Source: Sinorhizobium kostiense (GTDB lineage: Bacteria; Pseudomonadota; Alphaproteobacteria; Rhizobiales; Rhizobiaceae). From it: a stretch of 64,000 nucleotides of DNA. Location of the stretch: NCBI RefSeq assembly GCF_017874595.1, contig NZ_JAGILA010000002.1:248001-312000 (forward strand), given 5' to 3'. The translations under genes were made by a program, and so were the position numbers. The notes under the pieces were generated by a model. That model was not told where the DNA came from, ran no database searches, and worked only from the letters and a program-made list of their open reading frames with translations. Positions 10,991 through 18,625 of this stretch are shown piece after piece (within the stretch, counting starts at the first letter, position 1; each line of letters opens with the position of its first letter).

Positions 10991-11755
10991 CTAAAAGAGC
11001 GACATCTGTGCATTAATATCGGCGCCGGAGCCTTTCTCCGTCGGCGCCGGTTCGGCCGCCACTTCCTCCTGGATTTCCGGCCCGGTGTTGGCGACCGAGT
11101 TGACCTTGTCTGACACCGGGATCGCCTCGAAATAATCGGCCGGGGCCGGCGACAGGAGGTCGGCAACGTCGCGTGGCTCCTGTGTTCTGCAGTCCAGCCA
11201 GCGCGAAAAATCTTCCGGCTGAATGACGACCGGCATGCGGTTGTGGATGTGACTTAGCGCCTCGTTGGCGCCGGTGGTCAGGATCGTTGCGGTATCGATC
11301 TCCGAACCGTCGGCGGGTGACCAGGTCTCCATCAGTCCGGCGAAGGCGATGAGGCGGCCCCTCCTAGGGCGGACCCAGTAGGCCTGCGAGGAACCGCGGG
11401 TTCCTTTTGGCGGGCGACGCCATTCGTAGAACCCTGATGCCGGGACCAGAATGCGCCGGTGACGCATGGCGGCGCGAAAGGCGGCCTTGTCGACGGCCGT
11501 TTCAGCGCGCGCATTGATGAGCAGCGGAAAACTACGCGGGTCCTTGACCCATCCCGGCATGAAGCCCCAGCGCACGAGCAGCGCGTTCCGCTCCGGCAGG
11601 TTGCTGCCGGGTTCGCGCCGCTCCGAAGCGATGATGACGAGGATCGGCTGGGTGGGAGCGACGTTGAATCTCGCCGGAAAGTCTTCCACCTTCAGAAGGC
11701 CGAAAAGCTCCAGCAATTCGTTTGGCGTCGCCGTCAGCGCAAAACGTCCGCACAT
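10991..11755 (-). CDS. SRAP/YedK-family abasic-site processing protein
   Basis: 254 residues. The SRAP hallmarks are present: Cys2 right after the start (MCGRFALT), RFNVAPTQP with the conserved Asn, WGFMPGWVKDP, NARAET, PASGFYEWRR with the conserved Glu, and SHIHNRMPV with the conserved His. YedK/HMCES proteins form a thiazolidine crosslink between Cys2 and abasic sites in single-stranded DNA. The start is fixed, because Cys2 must become the N-terminus after Met removal. About 45 extra C-terminal residues (after roughly 210) are low-complexity and end in MSLF, a tail that could be a sliding-clamp-binding-like motif; this is weak inference. It is divergent from the Nudix gene across 34 bp. Confidence 0.93.
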   Translation of the reverse strand: MCGRFALTATPNELLELFGLLKVEDFPARFNVAPTQPILVIIASERREPGSNLPERNALLVRWGFMPGWVKDPRSFPLLINARAETAVDKAAFRAAMRHRRILVPASGFYEWRRPPKGTRGSSQAYWVRPRRGRLIAFAGLMETWSPADGSEIDTATILTTGANEALSHIHNRMPVVIQPEDFSRWLDCRTQEPRDVADLLSPAPADYFEAIPVSDKVNSVANTGPEIQEEVAAEPAPTEKGSGADINAQMSLF

Positions 11756-11789
11756 GACAGGGATGTGGCATTTCGTTTAAGGTGGGTCA

Positions 11790-12275
11790 ATGACCCTGGA
11801 AGACGCCGATACGATCATGCCACGCCAGCCGGAACTCGCCTCGTCTGCCATAGTCGAGCGGGCAGGACGCTTTCTCCTCGTCCGGCGAGCGAACCCGCCG
11901 GCTGCCGACATGTATGCCTTTCCGGGCGGCCGGGCGGAGCCGGGGGAAACGCCGGCGGAAACGGCGCTGCGAGAGCTTCTGGAGGAAACAGGAATTTCCG
12001 GGCGCGAACCGGTGCTTTTCGAGGTCTATGACCTTCCGCCGAAGAAAGCCGAGACGCGGCACTTCCTGCTCTCGGTCTTCATCGTCGAGGCGGATGCGGA
12101 TACCGTGGCCGTCGCAAGCGACGATGCCGCAGGCGTCGGCTGGTTTACGCCGGAGGAAATCTTCGCACTTCCCATTCCCAAGAGCGTTCGCCATTGTGTG
12201 GAAAAGTTGGCCCGGGAGCGGCCTCGCCCCCGTTCAAGCCCAAGTGACTTGAATCCGCAGCCGATTCGGCTTTGA
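11790..12275 (+). CDS. Nudix hydrolase
   Basis: 161 residues. A complete Nudix box is visible near residues 46-68: GGRAEPGETPAETALREL followed by LEETG, matching GX5EX7REUXEEXGU. This predicts Mg-dependent hydrolysis of a nucleoside diphosphate linked to another group; the exact substrate cannot be read. A later in-frame ATG at 11817 is an alternative start that would still include the whole domain. The short gap to the divergent SRAP gene (34 bp) and to the following TIGR02301 gene (7 bp) suggests joint transcription with the latter. Its length is slightly above a minimal Nudix domain because of a Pro/Arg-rich tail. Confidence 0.92.
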   Translation: MTLEDADTIMPRQPELASSAIVERAGRFLLVRRANPPAADMYAFPGGRAEPGETPAETALRELLEETGISGREPVLFEVYDLPPKKAETRHFLLSVFIVEADADTVAVASDDAAGVGWFTPEEIFALPIPKSVRHCVEKLARERPRPRSSPSDLNPQPIRL

Positions 12276-12282
12276 TGGCCCA

Positions 12283-12714
12283 ATGACCATTGCCCCTCCT
12301 CTCCTGCGGATTCTCCTGACCGGCAGCGCGCTTGTGATGGCGGCGGCCGCTGCCGCGCAAGAGGCGTCGTCCTCGCCTCCCGCGCCCCCTCCTCCGGTCG
12401 AAGCGAAGCCGCCGCCCTACGAGCAGCGCCTGATTCGCCTCGCCGAGGTACTCGGATCGATCCACTACCTGCGCAATCTCTGCCTGAGCCAACCCGAGAA
12501 TGGCTGGCGCCGTTCGATGGAGGAGCTGATCGGCAAGGAGACAGCTGGCGAGCCTGAGCGGCGCGAGCGCATGACCGCAGCCTTCAACCGTGGTTACAGG
12601 ACTTTTGCCTCGGTCTACACGAGTTGCACGGCGTCGGCGACGCTTGCGGAAGAGCGATACCGTGCCGAGGGAGCAACACTCGCTTCGGAAATCATCGCGC
12701 GCTTTGGAAATTAA
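12283..12714 (+). CDS. TIGR02301 family secreted protein
   Basis: 143 residues with a cleavable signal peptide (LLRILLTGSALVMAAAAAAQ), a Pro-rich spacer, then a conserved helical domain with Cys in IHYLRNLCL and VYTSCTASATLAEERYR and the motif GWRRSMEELI. These match the alphaproteobacterial TIGR02301 family of unknown function. The two cysteines are spaced for a possible periplasmic disulfide. It follows the Nudix gene by 7 bp. The role is not known. Confidence 0.83.
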   Translation: MTIAPPLLRILLTGSALVMAAAAAAQEASSSPPAPPPPVEAKPPPYEQRLIRLAEVLGSIHYLRNLCLSQPENGWRRSMEELIGKETAGEPERRERMTAAFNRGYRTFASVYTSCTASATLAEERYRAEGATLASEIIARFGN

Positions 12715-12871
12715 CAGGATATTAACCCCTTTTTCCGGCAGCCCGTGTCGTTTCGGGAAAAGGCTGCTAAGTTGTTAAGACAGTGGTAAGGAGTAGCCGG
12801 CCTGTCTGCCTGTTCAGTTGCGGTTCAGCAGAGTTTCGCTAGGTTGGCTGAATGCACGCGATGAAAGCCGC

Positions 12872-13141
12872 ATGGAACGAATGATGGAACCAAGCCTGAC
12901 CGACATCGACGACATGATCGTCCACGAGAAAATGCAGGCGGCCCTGGAACACCAGAATGAAGCCTGGGCTGACGGCATGGCAGACGGAATCGAGCCGGAG
13001 ATTATTGCCGACGCGGCGATTGCGCTTGCCATGCGCGAGACCATCCGCCTCCATGGCGAAGAGGGTGCTGAGGCTATGCTGAACTCGCTTCGAGAGCGCA
13101 TGCTCGCCGGAGAGTTCTCGCCCCAGCGGACCATTCAGTAG
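12872..13141 (+). CDS. Conserved-looking acidic helical protein, unknown function
   Basis: 89 residues if started at the ATG at 12872; ATGs at 12881 and 12884 are close alternatives, all near a weak GGAACGA. The protein is acidic and mostly helical (DIDDMIVHEKMQAALEHQNE and AMLNSLRERMLAGEFSPQR), with no signal peptide or membrane segment. It lies 15 bp before the next gene on the same strand, which suggests cotranscription. The family is not recognised. The frame's codon use matches neighbouring genes, which is the main reason for calling it. Confidence 0.62.
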   Translation: MERMMEPSLTDIDDMIVHEKMQAALEHQNEAWADGMADGIEPEIIADAAIALAMRETIRLHGEEGAEAMLNSLRERMLAGEFSPQRTIQ

Positions 13142-13156
13142 AACCAAGGCTGTCCC

Positions 13157-13900
13157 ATGAGCCGTATCCTTGCAAACCGGGCAAGCTCGGTGCGCCTCGT
13201 CACGTTGCTGGCAGCGGGCGTGATGATGTCGAGCTCGATGGCAAGCCGCCCGGCCCTGGCCCTCAGCGAATTGCAGCCCGCTCCTGCTCCTGTTGCCGAT
13301 AACGAGAATCCGTCGCCGGCGGAAACGCCCGACGCGAAGCCGGTCGAAAGCCGCCCGCTCGAAATTCCGGAGCCGGACCCGCTGGTGAACAAGGCAAGCG
13401 AGACGGACGACGCCCAAGCGGAGGTCGTAGAACCGTTCGAGGTAATGACGGAGATCTCCAAAGTCCCGGCACCGGTTGCACGCATGCGCGAACTGATCGT
13501 CGAGGCTGCCGCATCCGGGGAAATCGAAAGGCTGCGCCCCCTGCTCGGCAAGGGGCCTACCCAGACGCAAATACCGGTCGCAGCCGGCGAGGAAGACCCG
13601 ATCGCGGTCCTCAAGAGCTTGTCGGGCGACCAGGACGGAGTCGAAATCCTCGCCATCCTTCTCGACGTGCTTTCAACCGGGTTCGTTCTTACGGACAAGG
13701 GCACGCCGGAGGAGGTCTATGTCTGGCCTTATTTCGCCGCCAAGCCGTTGTCTTCGCTCACGCCCCAGGAAAAGGTCGATCTGTTCCGGCTCGTCACCGC
13801 CGGCGACTTCGCCGGCATGGAGGAGTTCGGCAGCTACAATTTCTACCGCGTCGGCATCACGCCTGACGGCCGCTGGAAATTCTTCGTCGCCGGCGACTGA
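13157..13900 (+). CDS. Exported protein of unknown function
   Basis: 247 residues. An N-terminal signal peptide (about residues 14-36, ending ALA-LS) precedes a Pro/Glu-rich linker and a globular C-terminal domain. That domain contains EIERLRPLLGKGPTQTQIP, VYVWPYFAAKPLSSLTPQEK and a final GSYNFYRVGITPDGRWKFF. The end resembles bacterial periplasmic proteins in which a short beta hairpin closes the domain, but no family is certain. It probably acts in the periplasm and follows the small acidic gene by 15 bp. 13901-14020 is a short gap before the ygfZ operon. Confidence 0.72.
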   Translation: MSRILANRASSVRLVTLLAAGVMMSSSMASRPALALSELQPAPAPVADNENPSPAETPDAKPVESRPLEIPEPDPLVNKASETDDAQAEVVEPFEVMTEISKVPAPVARMRELIVEAAASGEIERLRPLLGKGPTQTQIPVAAGEEDPIAVLKSLSGDQDGVEILAILLDVLSTGFVLTDKGTPEEVYVWPYFAAKPLSSLTPQEKVDLFRLVTAGDFAGMEEFGSYNFYRVGITPDGRWKFFVAGD

Positions 13901-14020
13901 TCGTACGCTTGCCCTTCCTTGTACGAAATCCTACCTGTTCGGCTATTGCTGGCCGTCTCCTATGGGGTCCGGCGACTTTTCAGGCGCACAGAGGTCGCTG
14001 TAAGAACGGAGTTCTGAATC

Positions 14021-14869
14021 ATGTCAAAGGTTTGCCTCGACGATCGCGCGACCATCAGCGTTTCCGGACAGGACGCAAATGCTCTTCTTCAGAGCCTGAT
14101 CACCACCGATCTCGGCGCGCTGCCCGCGGGCGAAGTCCGTCCCGGAGCGCTCTTGACCCCGCAAGGCAAGATACTCTTCGATTTTCTCATTTCCCTTGAC
14201 GGCGAGGCATTGCGGCTGGAGACGTCTCGCGACCAGGCCGAGCCGCTCTTGAAGCGGCTGACGATGTACAAGTTGCGGTCGGCGGTGGAGTTCTCCCTCC
14301 TTGATCCGGCGCCGGTTACGATCGTCTTCGACGAGGAGCGGCCAGCCGAGAGCTACCGCGACCATCGCTTTGAAAAAGCGGGCCTTTCTGTTTTCCGCCT
14401 CTACCGCCGGACGGCCGGGGGCGAAGCGGTGGCCGCCGATCTCGATAGCTTGAGAATCGCAGCCGGGGTCGCCGTTGCCGGGCGGGACTATGCTCTGCAG
14501 GACGCCTTTCCCCACGACGTGTTGATGGATCTCAACAGCGGACTATCCTTTCGAAAGGGCTGCTATGTCGGCCAGGAAGTCATCTCCCGGATGCAGCACC
14601 GCGGCACTGCGCGGCGGCGCGTAGTGATCGTCAGAGGCGAAGCCCCTCTGCCACCAACCGGCACCAGCCTTTCGGTCGACGGCCGTTCGATCGGCTCGCT
14701 CGGCACCGTCCGGGACGAGGCAGGACTGGCGATCGTGCGCATCGACAAGGTGGGCGAAGCGCTGGCCAAGGGGGACGAGATCCGCGCGGGCGACGTGCGG
14801 GTGACATTGACCCTACCCGGTTGGACAGGCCTCGCCTTCCCGACAGAAACCGGCGAGGCGAGCGCATGA
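14021..14869 (+). CDS. ygfZ: YgfZ/GcvT-fold folate-binding iron-sulfur maintenance protein
   Basis: 282 residues. The diagnostic YgfZ motif KGCYVGQEVISRM is present near residue 182, with the catalytic-site cysteine. The N-terminal part (ANALLQSLITTDLGALPAG) and C-terminal barrel fit the GcvT-like fold. YgfZ/IBA57 proteins bind tetrahydrofolate and help repair or mature certain Fe-S enzymes in the cytoplasm. It is the first gene of a tightly packed plus-strand operon; its stop overlaps the next start as ATGA. The same operon ends with an NAD regulator, and nearby nadA encodes an Fe-S enzyme. A functional link is only a suggestion. Confidence 0.9.
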   Translation: MSKVCLDDRATISVSGQDANALLQSLITTDLGALPAGEVRPGALLTPQGKILFDFLISLDGEALRLETSRDQAEPLLKRLTMYKLRSAVEFSLLDPAPVTIVFDEERPAESYRDHRFEKAGLSVFRLYRRTAGGEAVAADLDSLRIAAGVAVAGRDYALQDAFPHDVLMDLNSGLSFRKGCYVGQEVISRMQHRGTARRRVVIVRGEAPLPPTGTSLSVDGRSIGSLGTVRDEAGLAIVRIDKVGEALAKGDEIRAGDVRVTLTLPGWTGLAFPTETGEASA

Positions 14870-15474
14870 TTGGCGCGCGCGCGTGGCAGCGGATGCTTTC
14901 GGGTCGGCGGCTCGATCTGCTCGACCCCTCGCCGCTCGACGTGGAACTCGCAGATATTGCCCACGGACTTGCCCGTGTGGCGCGCTGGAACGGTCAGACG
15001 ACCGGCGATTACGCTTTTTCCGTCGCCCAGCACAGCCTGCTCGTGGAGGACATCTTCCGGCGCACCAACCGCTGCAATGCCGACGACTGCCTGATGGCGC
15101 TGCTCCATGACGCGCCCGAATATGTCATCGGCGACATGATATCGCCGTTCAAGGCCGTGGTTGGAGGTGGCTACAAGTCGGTGGAGAAGCGCTTGGAAAG
15201 CGCCGTGCACCTGCGCTTCGGGCTGCCGTCGCACACGCCAAAGGACCTCAAGGAGCGGATCAAGAAAGCCGACCGCGTCGCCGCCTATTTCGAAGCGACG
15301 GAACTTGCTGGTTTTTCTGCGTCGGAAGCCCGGAAGTTCTTCGGCCAGCCCCGCGGCGTCACCCGCGAAACCCTGCCGATCGAGCCGCTACCGGCGGTCG
15401 AGGCGCAGCGCCTGTTCGCCGCGCGCTTCAATGCGCTCGAAACCGAACGCGCAAAGACGAGGCTGGAGGCCTGA
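14866..15474 (+). CDS. HD-domain hydrolase, YfbR-like
   Basis: 202 residues, start fixed by the ATGA overlap with ygfZ. HD-superfamily metal ligands are visible: VAQHSLLVEDIF near residue 52, LLHDAPEYVIGDMISPF near 79, and a later KKADRVAAYFEATEL with the closing Asp. This arrangement fits YfbR-type 5'-deoxynucleotidases and related phosphohydrolases. The N-terminal R-M-L-S-G-R-R-L-D-L segment is common in this rhizobial branch. Cytoplasmic; exact substrate unknown. It is separated from the next gene by only one base, and its end supplies the ribosome-binding site for that gene. Confidence 0.87.
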   Translation: MIGARAWQRMLSGRRLDLLDPSPLDVELADIAHGLARVARWNGQTTGDYAFSVAQHSLLVEDIFRRTNRCNADDCLMALLHDAPEYVIGDMISPFKAVVGGGYKSVEKRLESAVHLRFGLPSHTPKDLKERIKKADRVAAYFEATELAGFSASEARKFFGQPRGVTRETLPIEPLPAVEAQRLFAARFNALETERAKTRLEA

Positions 15475-15475
15475 A

Positions 15476-16015
15476 GTGGCGGGTATTGTCGTTTCACCGC
15501 TCGCGCGTATCGCCGAGATGGCCGTGCGTCACGGCTGCCGGGAGATGTTGAGCCTCATTGCCAGGGGACAGGAATTTCACCGCCCTGCCGTCATCAACGG
15601 CGCGAGGCACCTCACGATCGGCATCAACGATATCATCTTCGCCGGAACGGGCGACCTAGTCGCGCCGCAGGAGGTGCACGTAGAGCAGATTATCGGTTTC
15701 GCCCGCGCTTGGGAGCGCACGCAGCCGTTGCTCGTCCATTGCTGGATGGGGATATCCCGCTCACCTGCCGCAGCGCTGATCGCAGCGCTTGCCGTCGAAC
15801 CCGATCAGGACGACCGCGAATTGGTTGAGCGGTTGCGGCGCGTATCGCCCTACGCAACGCCGAATGCCAGGCTCGTCGAGATCGGTGACACGGCCCTATC
15901 GCGAAGCGGAAGACTCATTGCCGCGGTAAGCGCTATCGGGCGCGGCGCCGATGCCGACGGCAATGCGCCGTTCCTCCTCCCGCTCCGCCCGGAAAGGGCG
16001 CCTGATGCCGATTGA
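15476..16015 (+). CDS. Protein tyrosine/dual-specificity phosphatase-like protein
   Basis: 179 residues from a GTG at 15476, preceded by GGAGG at 15465-15469 inside the end of the HD gene; there is no good ATG before 15518. The P-loop HCWMGISRSPAAALIAALA gives HCx5R with Cys as nucleophile, as in small PTP/DSP enzymes, and an Asp in the GINDI segment upstream could be the general acid. It is part of the ygfZ operon and overlaps the start of the NAD regulator by 11 bp. The true substrate may be a phosphoprotein or a small phosphoester; this cannot be decided here. Confidence 0.82.
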   Translation: MAGIVVSPLARIAEMAVRHGCREMLSLIARGQEFHRPAVINGARHLTIGINDIIFAGTGDLVAPQEVHVEQIIGFARAWERTQPLLVHCWMGISRSPAAALIAALAVEPDQDDRELVERLRRVSPYATPNARLVEIGDTALSRSGRLIAAVSAIGRGADADGNAPFLLPLRPERAPDAD

Positions 16016-16988
16016 CGGAGAGCCGGTCACGGTCGAGATCGGGCTGAATGCAGTGATCGTCGCCGTCGTCAACCGCAGCCCGCGTCTTCTTGCCGTCGGC
16101 GAATTGGATGGCGATGCGCGCGAGAGCTTGCCCTTTGGGCCTTTCGACCCGGCACGCCACCGCACCTTCGAGGAGAGCCTGCGCGCCCGCGTCGAAAAGC
16201 GTACCGCTCTCAAGCTAGGCTATATCGAGCAGCTTTACACCTTCGGAGACCGCGGGCGTCAGCGCCTACCCGGCGAAGAAGGTAAACACATGGTGTCCGT
16301 CGGCTATCTGGCCCTCACGCGCACTGATGCCGAAAACAACGCGAGGCTGGCGGAAGCCGGTGCACATTGGCGAGACTGGTACGCCTTCCTGCCATGGGAG
16401 GATTGGCGCCAGGGGCGCCCCGTGATCCTCGACCAGGCGATTCTGCCGGCGCTCACCCGGTGGGAAACCAGCCCCGACGAGAAATCCCCATCGACTGCCC
16501 AGCGCCGATCACGCATGCGGCTCGCCTTCGGTCTCGACGATTTTCCCTGGGACGAGGAGCGCGTGCTGGAGCGCTACGAGTTGCTTTACGAAGCCGGGCT
16601 TGTGCGCGAGGCCGCGATCGACCGCGGCGCAAAACCCGCCAACGCAGCCATCGGCCCGGGGGTGGGGATGGCCATGCGCCACGATCATCGCCGCATCGTG
16701 GCGACCGCCGTCGCCAGGTTGCGCGGCAAAATCAAATACAGGCCCGTCGTCTTCGAGCTGATGCCGCCGGAATTCACCCTGACCGACTTGCAGGCGACAG
16801 TTGAGGCGATCTCCGGTCGCCATCTGCACAAGCAGAATTTCCGCCGGCTGGTGGAAGGCGCGGAACTTGTCGAGCCGACCGGGGGCACCCTTGCCTCCAC
16901 CGGCGGGCGGCCGGCCGCGCTCTTCCGTTTCCGTCGACAGATACTCGACGAGCGCCCTGCCCCGGGCCTCAAGGTCGGAGGGCGATGA
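16005..16988 (+). CDS. nadQ: NadQ-like NAD biosynthesis transcriptional regulator
   Basis: 327 residues. The N-terminal half has a Nudix-like fold, but the catalytic Nudix box is degenerate around FEESLRARVEKRTALKLGY, so it is likely a ligand-sensing domain. The C-terminal half (FELMPPEFTLTDLQATVEAI to NFRRLVEGAELVEPTGG) is a winged helix typical of the NrtR/NadQ group. In Rhizobiales, NadQ represses nadABC; that is established for the family, not shown here. Its stop at 16986-16988 directly abuts the sodC stop on the other strand. Its likely target operon starts 4.4 kb away, with a matching palindrome over the nadA promoter. Confidence 0.82.
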   Translation: MPIDGEPVTVEIGLNAVIVAVVNRSPRLLAVGELDGDARESLPFGPFDPARHRTFEESLRARVEKRTALKLGYIEQLYTFGDRGRQRLPGEEGKHMVSVGYLALTRTDAENNARLAEAGAHWRDWYAFLPWEDWRQGRPVILDQAILPALTRWETSPDEKSPSTAQRRSRMRLAFGLDDFPWDEERVLERYELLYEAGLVREAAIDRGAKPANAAIGPGVGMAMRHDHRRIVATAVARLRGKIKYRPVVFELMPPEFTLTDLQATVEAISGRHLHKQNFRRLVEGAELVEPTGGTLASTGGRPAALFRFRRQILDERPAPGLKVGGR

Positions 16989-17507
16989 TCACCTGATAAC
17001 GGCGCAGGCCAGTCGATCGCCGGAATCGCCGGCCGGCTGGCTGCGATTGTCGTCGGAGCGCTGATGGATGACCAAGGCGCGGCCGCGGATCGCGGTTCCC
17101 TTTTCATCGAGCGTCACGAGGCCGTTGAACACCTGCGCGCGCAGGACGCCATCGGCGCCGACATATTGATTCGGCATGTCACCGGCATGGGGGCCGCCCG
17201 CGGCAAGGAAACCATGTTCCGCGTTCTCATCCTCGCCGGAAAAGTGGTCGCCGGCCGACTCGAAGCCCTCTCCAGGCTCGCAATTCCCCGCTTCGTGCAC
17301 ATGGAAGCCGACCCAGGTGTCCTTCGGCAGGCCGCTCACCTCAACTTCGAACAACACGCCCTTGCCCCCGGCCGTCAGTGCCGCCCGCCCTGTCTCCTTG
17401 CCATCCTTGCCGATGAAATCGGCGATTGCCGTCTGCGATGATTGTTGCGCGGCCGCAGCAGTCGCCAGTCCCGCGCCGAAGGCGAACACAGCTATCGTCC
17501 TGATCAT
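16989..17507 (-). CDS. sodC: Periplasmic Cu/Zn superoxide dismutase
   Basis: 172 residues. The signal peptide IRTIAVFAFGAGLATAAAAQ is followed by a SodC domain with copper/zinc histidines in GFHVHEAGNCEPG, DHFSGEDENAEHG and GGPHAGDMPN. It also has the disulfide cysteine of the first motif paired with the C-terminal Cys (DRLACAVIR). It dismutates superoxide in the periplasm. The start at 17507 follows GGAAGGA; a longer frame to 17609 is unsupported. The gene is transcribed toward nadQ and has no intergenic base between stops, so the two transcripts must overlap at their 3' ends. Confidence 0.94.
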   Translation of the reverse strand: MIRTIAVFAFGAGLATAAAAQQSSQTAIADFIGKDGKETGRAALTAGGKGVLFEVEVSGLPKDTWVGFHVHEAGNCEPGEGFESAGDHFSGEDENAEHGFLAAGGPHAGDMPNQYVGADGVLRAQVFNGLVTLDEKGTAIRGRALVIHQRSDDNRSQPAGDSGDRLACAVIR

Positions 17508-17634
17508 CGTCAATCCTTCCTTGCTCTCAGGTTCAAGACGGCAACGCATGGCTGCCGACCTCGTTCCCAGTGCACGGGAGGATTCGCCCGCACCAACTAA
17601 CTGGAGCACCCCGCCGGAGACGCTGGGCTCGGCT

Positions 17635-18537
17635 CTAAACCGAAATATCGAGCCCGATATCGAGCGTCGGCGCGGCCATGGTGATCTTCGAGGTCGAGAT
17701 ATAATCGACGCCCGTTTCGGCGATCGCGCGGATCGTCTCGATCTTCACGTTGCCGGAGGCCTCGAGACGGGTGCGGCGCGGGTCGCCGGCATAGTCGGAG
17801 GCCTTCAGTCCCCAATGGGCGGCATTGACCGCCACGGCTTCGCGGAGAAGGTCCGGTCCCATATTGTCGAGCAGGATCACGTCAGGCGCTGCGGTCAGTG
17901 CCGCACGCATCTGCGCAAGGCCGTCCACCTCGATCTCGACCTTGACGAGATGGCCGCAATAGGCCCGCGCAGCGCCAATGGCGTCGGCGACGCCGCCGGA
18001 GACGGCGATGTGGTTGTCCTTGATCAGCACCGCATCGTCGAGCCCGTAGCGATGATTGGAGCCGCCGCCAAGGCGCACCGCATATTTCTCGAGCGCACGC
18101 AGCCCGGGAATCGTTTTGCGGGTGCAGCAGACTTTTGCCGCCGTGTGAGAGATCTCGTCGGCGAATTTTGCCGTGTAGGTGGCGATCCCGGAGAGGTGCA
18201 TGAGGAAATTGAGCGCCACGCGCTCCGCCGACAGCAGGCCGCGCGCGCGGCCGGAGATGCGGGCGATCACCGTGCCGGATGCCACGCGGTCACCATCAGC
18301 GACCAATGCTTCGAAGCGGATCGACGGATCGATGAGGCGAAAGGCCGTGCGCGCGAGCTCCAGTCCGGCAATGATGCCCTCCTCGCGTAGGCGCATCTCG
18401 GCCGTGGCCGCCATCTCCGGTCCGACGGTGGCAAGCGTGGTAATGTCGCCGGCTCGGCCGAGATCTTCATGCAGGGCGTTTCGCACCTGCTCCTCGACCA
18501 TGAGAGCGGACAGTTCAGGGCGAAGGGCGGCGGTCAT
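17635..18537 (-). CDS. nadC: Quinolinate phosphoribosyltransferase
   Basis: 300 residues. The family signatures are present: EDLGRAGDITT near residue 23, CTRKTIPGLRALEKYAVRLGGG with catalytic Arg/Lys and His (HRYGL), KDNHIA, and ILLDNMGPDLLREAV near residue 205. NadC converts quinolinate and PRPP to nicotinate mononucleotide, CO2 and PPi. It is the last gene of nadA-nadB-nadC, 88 bp after nadB, which completes de novo NAD synthesis from aspartate. The ATG at 18537 gives the usual length. The gap of 127 bp to sodC has no clear terminator. Confidence 0.96.
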   Translation of the reverse strand: MTAALRPELSALMVEEQVRNALHEDLGRAGDITTLATVGPEMAATAEMRLREEGIIAGLELARTAFRLIDPSIRFEALVADGDRVASGTVIARISGRARGLLSAERVALNFLMHLSGIATYTAKFADEISHTAAKVCCTRKTIPGLRALEKYAVRLGGGSNHRYGLDDAVLIKDNHIAVSGGVADAIGAARAYCGHLVKVEIEVDGLAQMRAALTAAPDVILLDNMGPDLLREAVAVNAAHWGLKASDYAGDPRRTRLEASGNVKIETIRAIAETGVDYISTSKITMAAPTLDIGLDISV

Positions 18538-18625
18538 GGTGAGGTTTCCCCAGATTGGTCTGAATCTTCGTGGAACGCGAGAGCTAAATGATTTTGGTGG
18601 ATCCGACCGGAATCATGTGATCTCG

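Noticed and set aside
12720..12790. Terminator after the TIGR02301 gene
   Set aside because: GCAGCC/GGCTGC can pair but the loop is long and no T-run follows; too weak to list.
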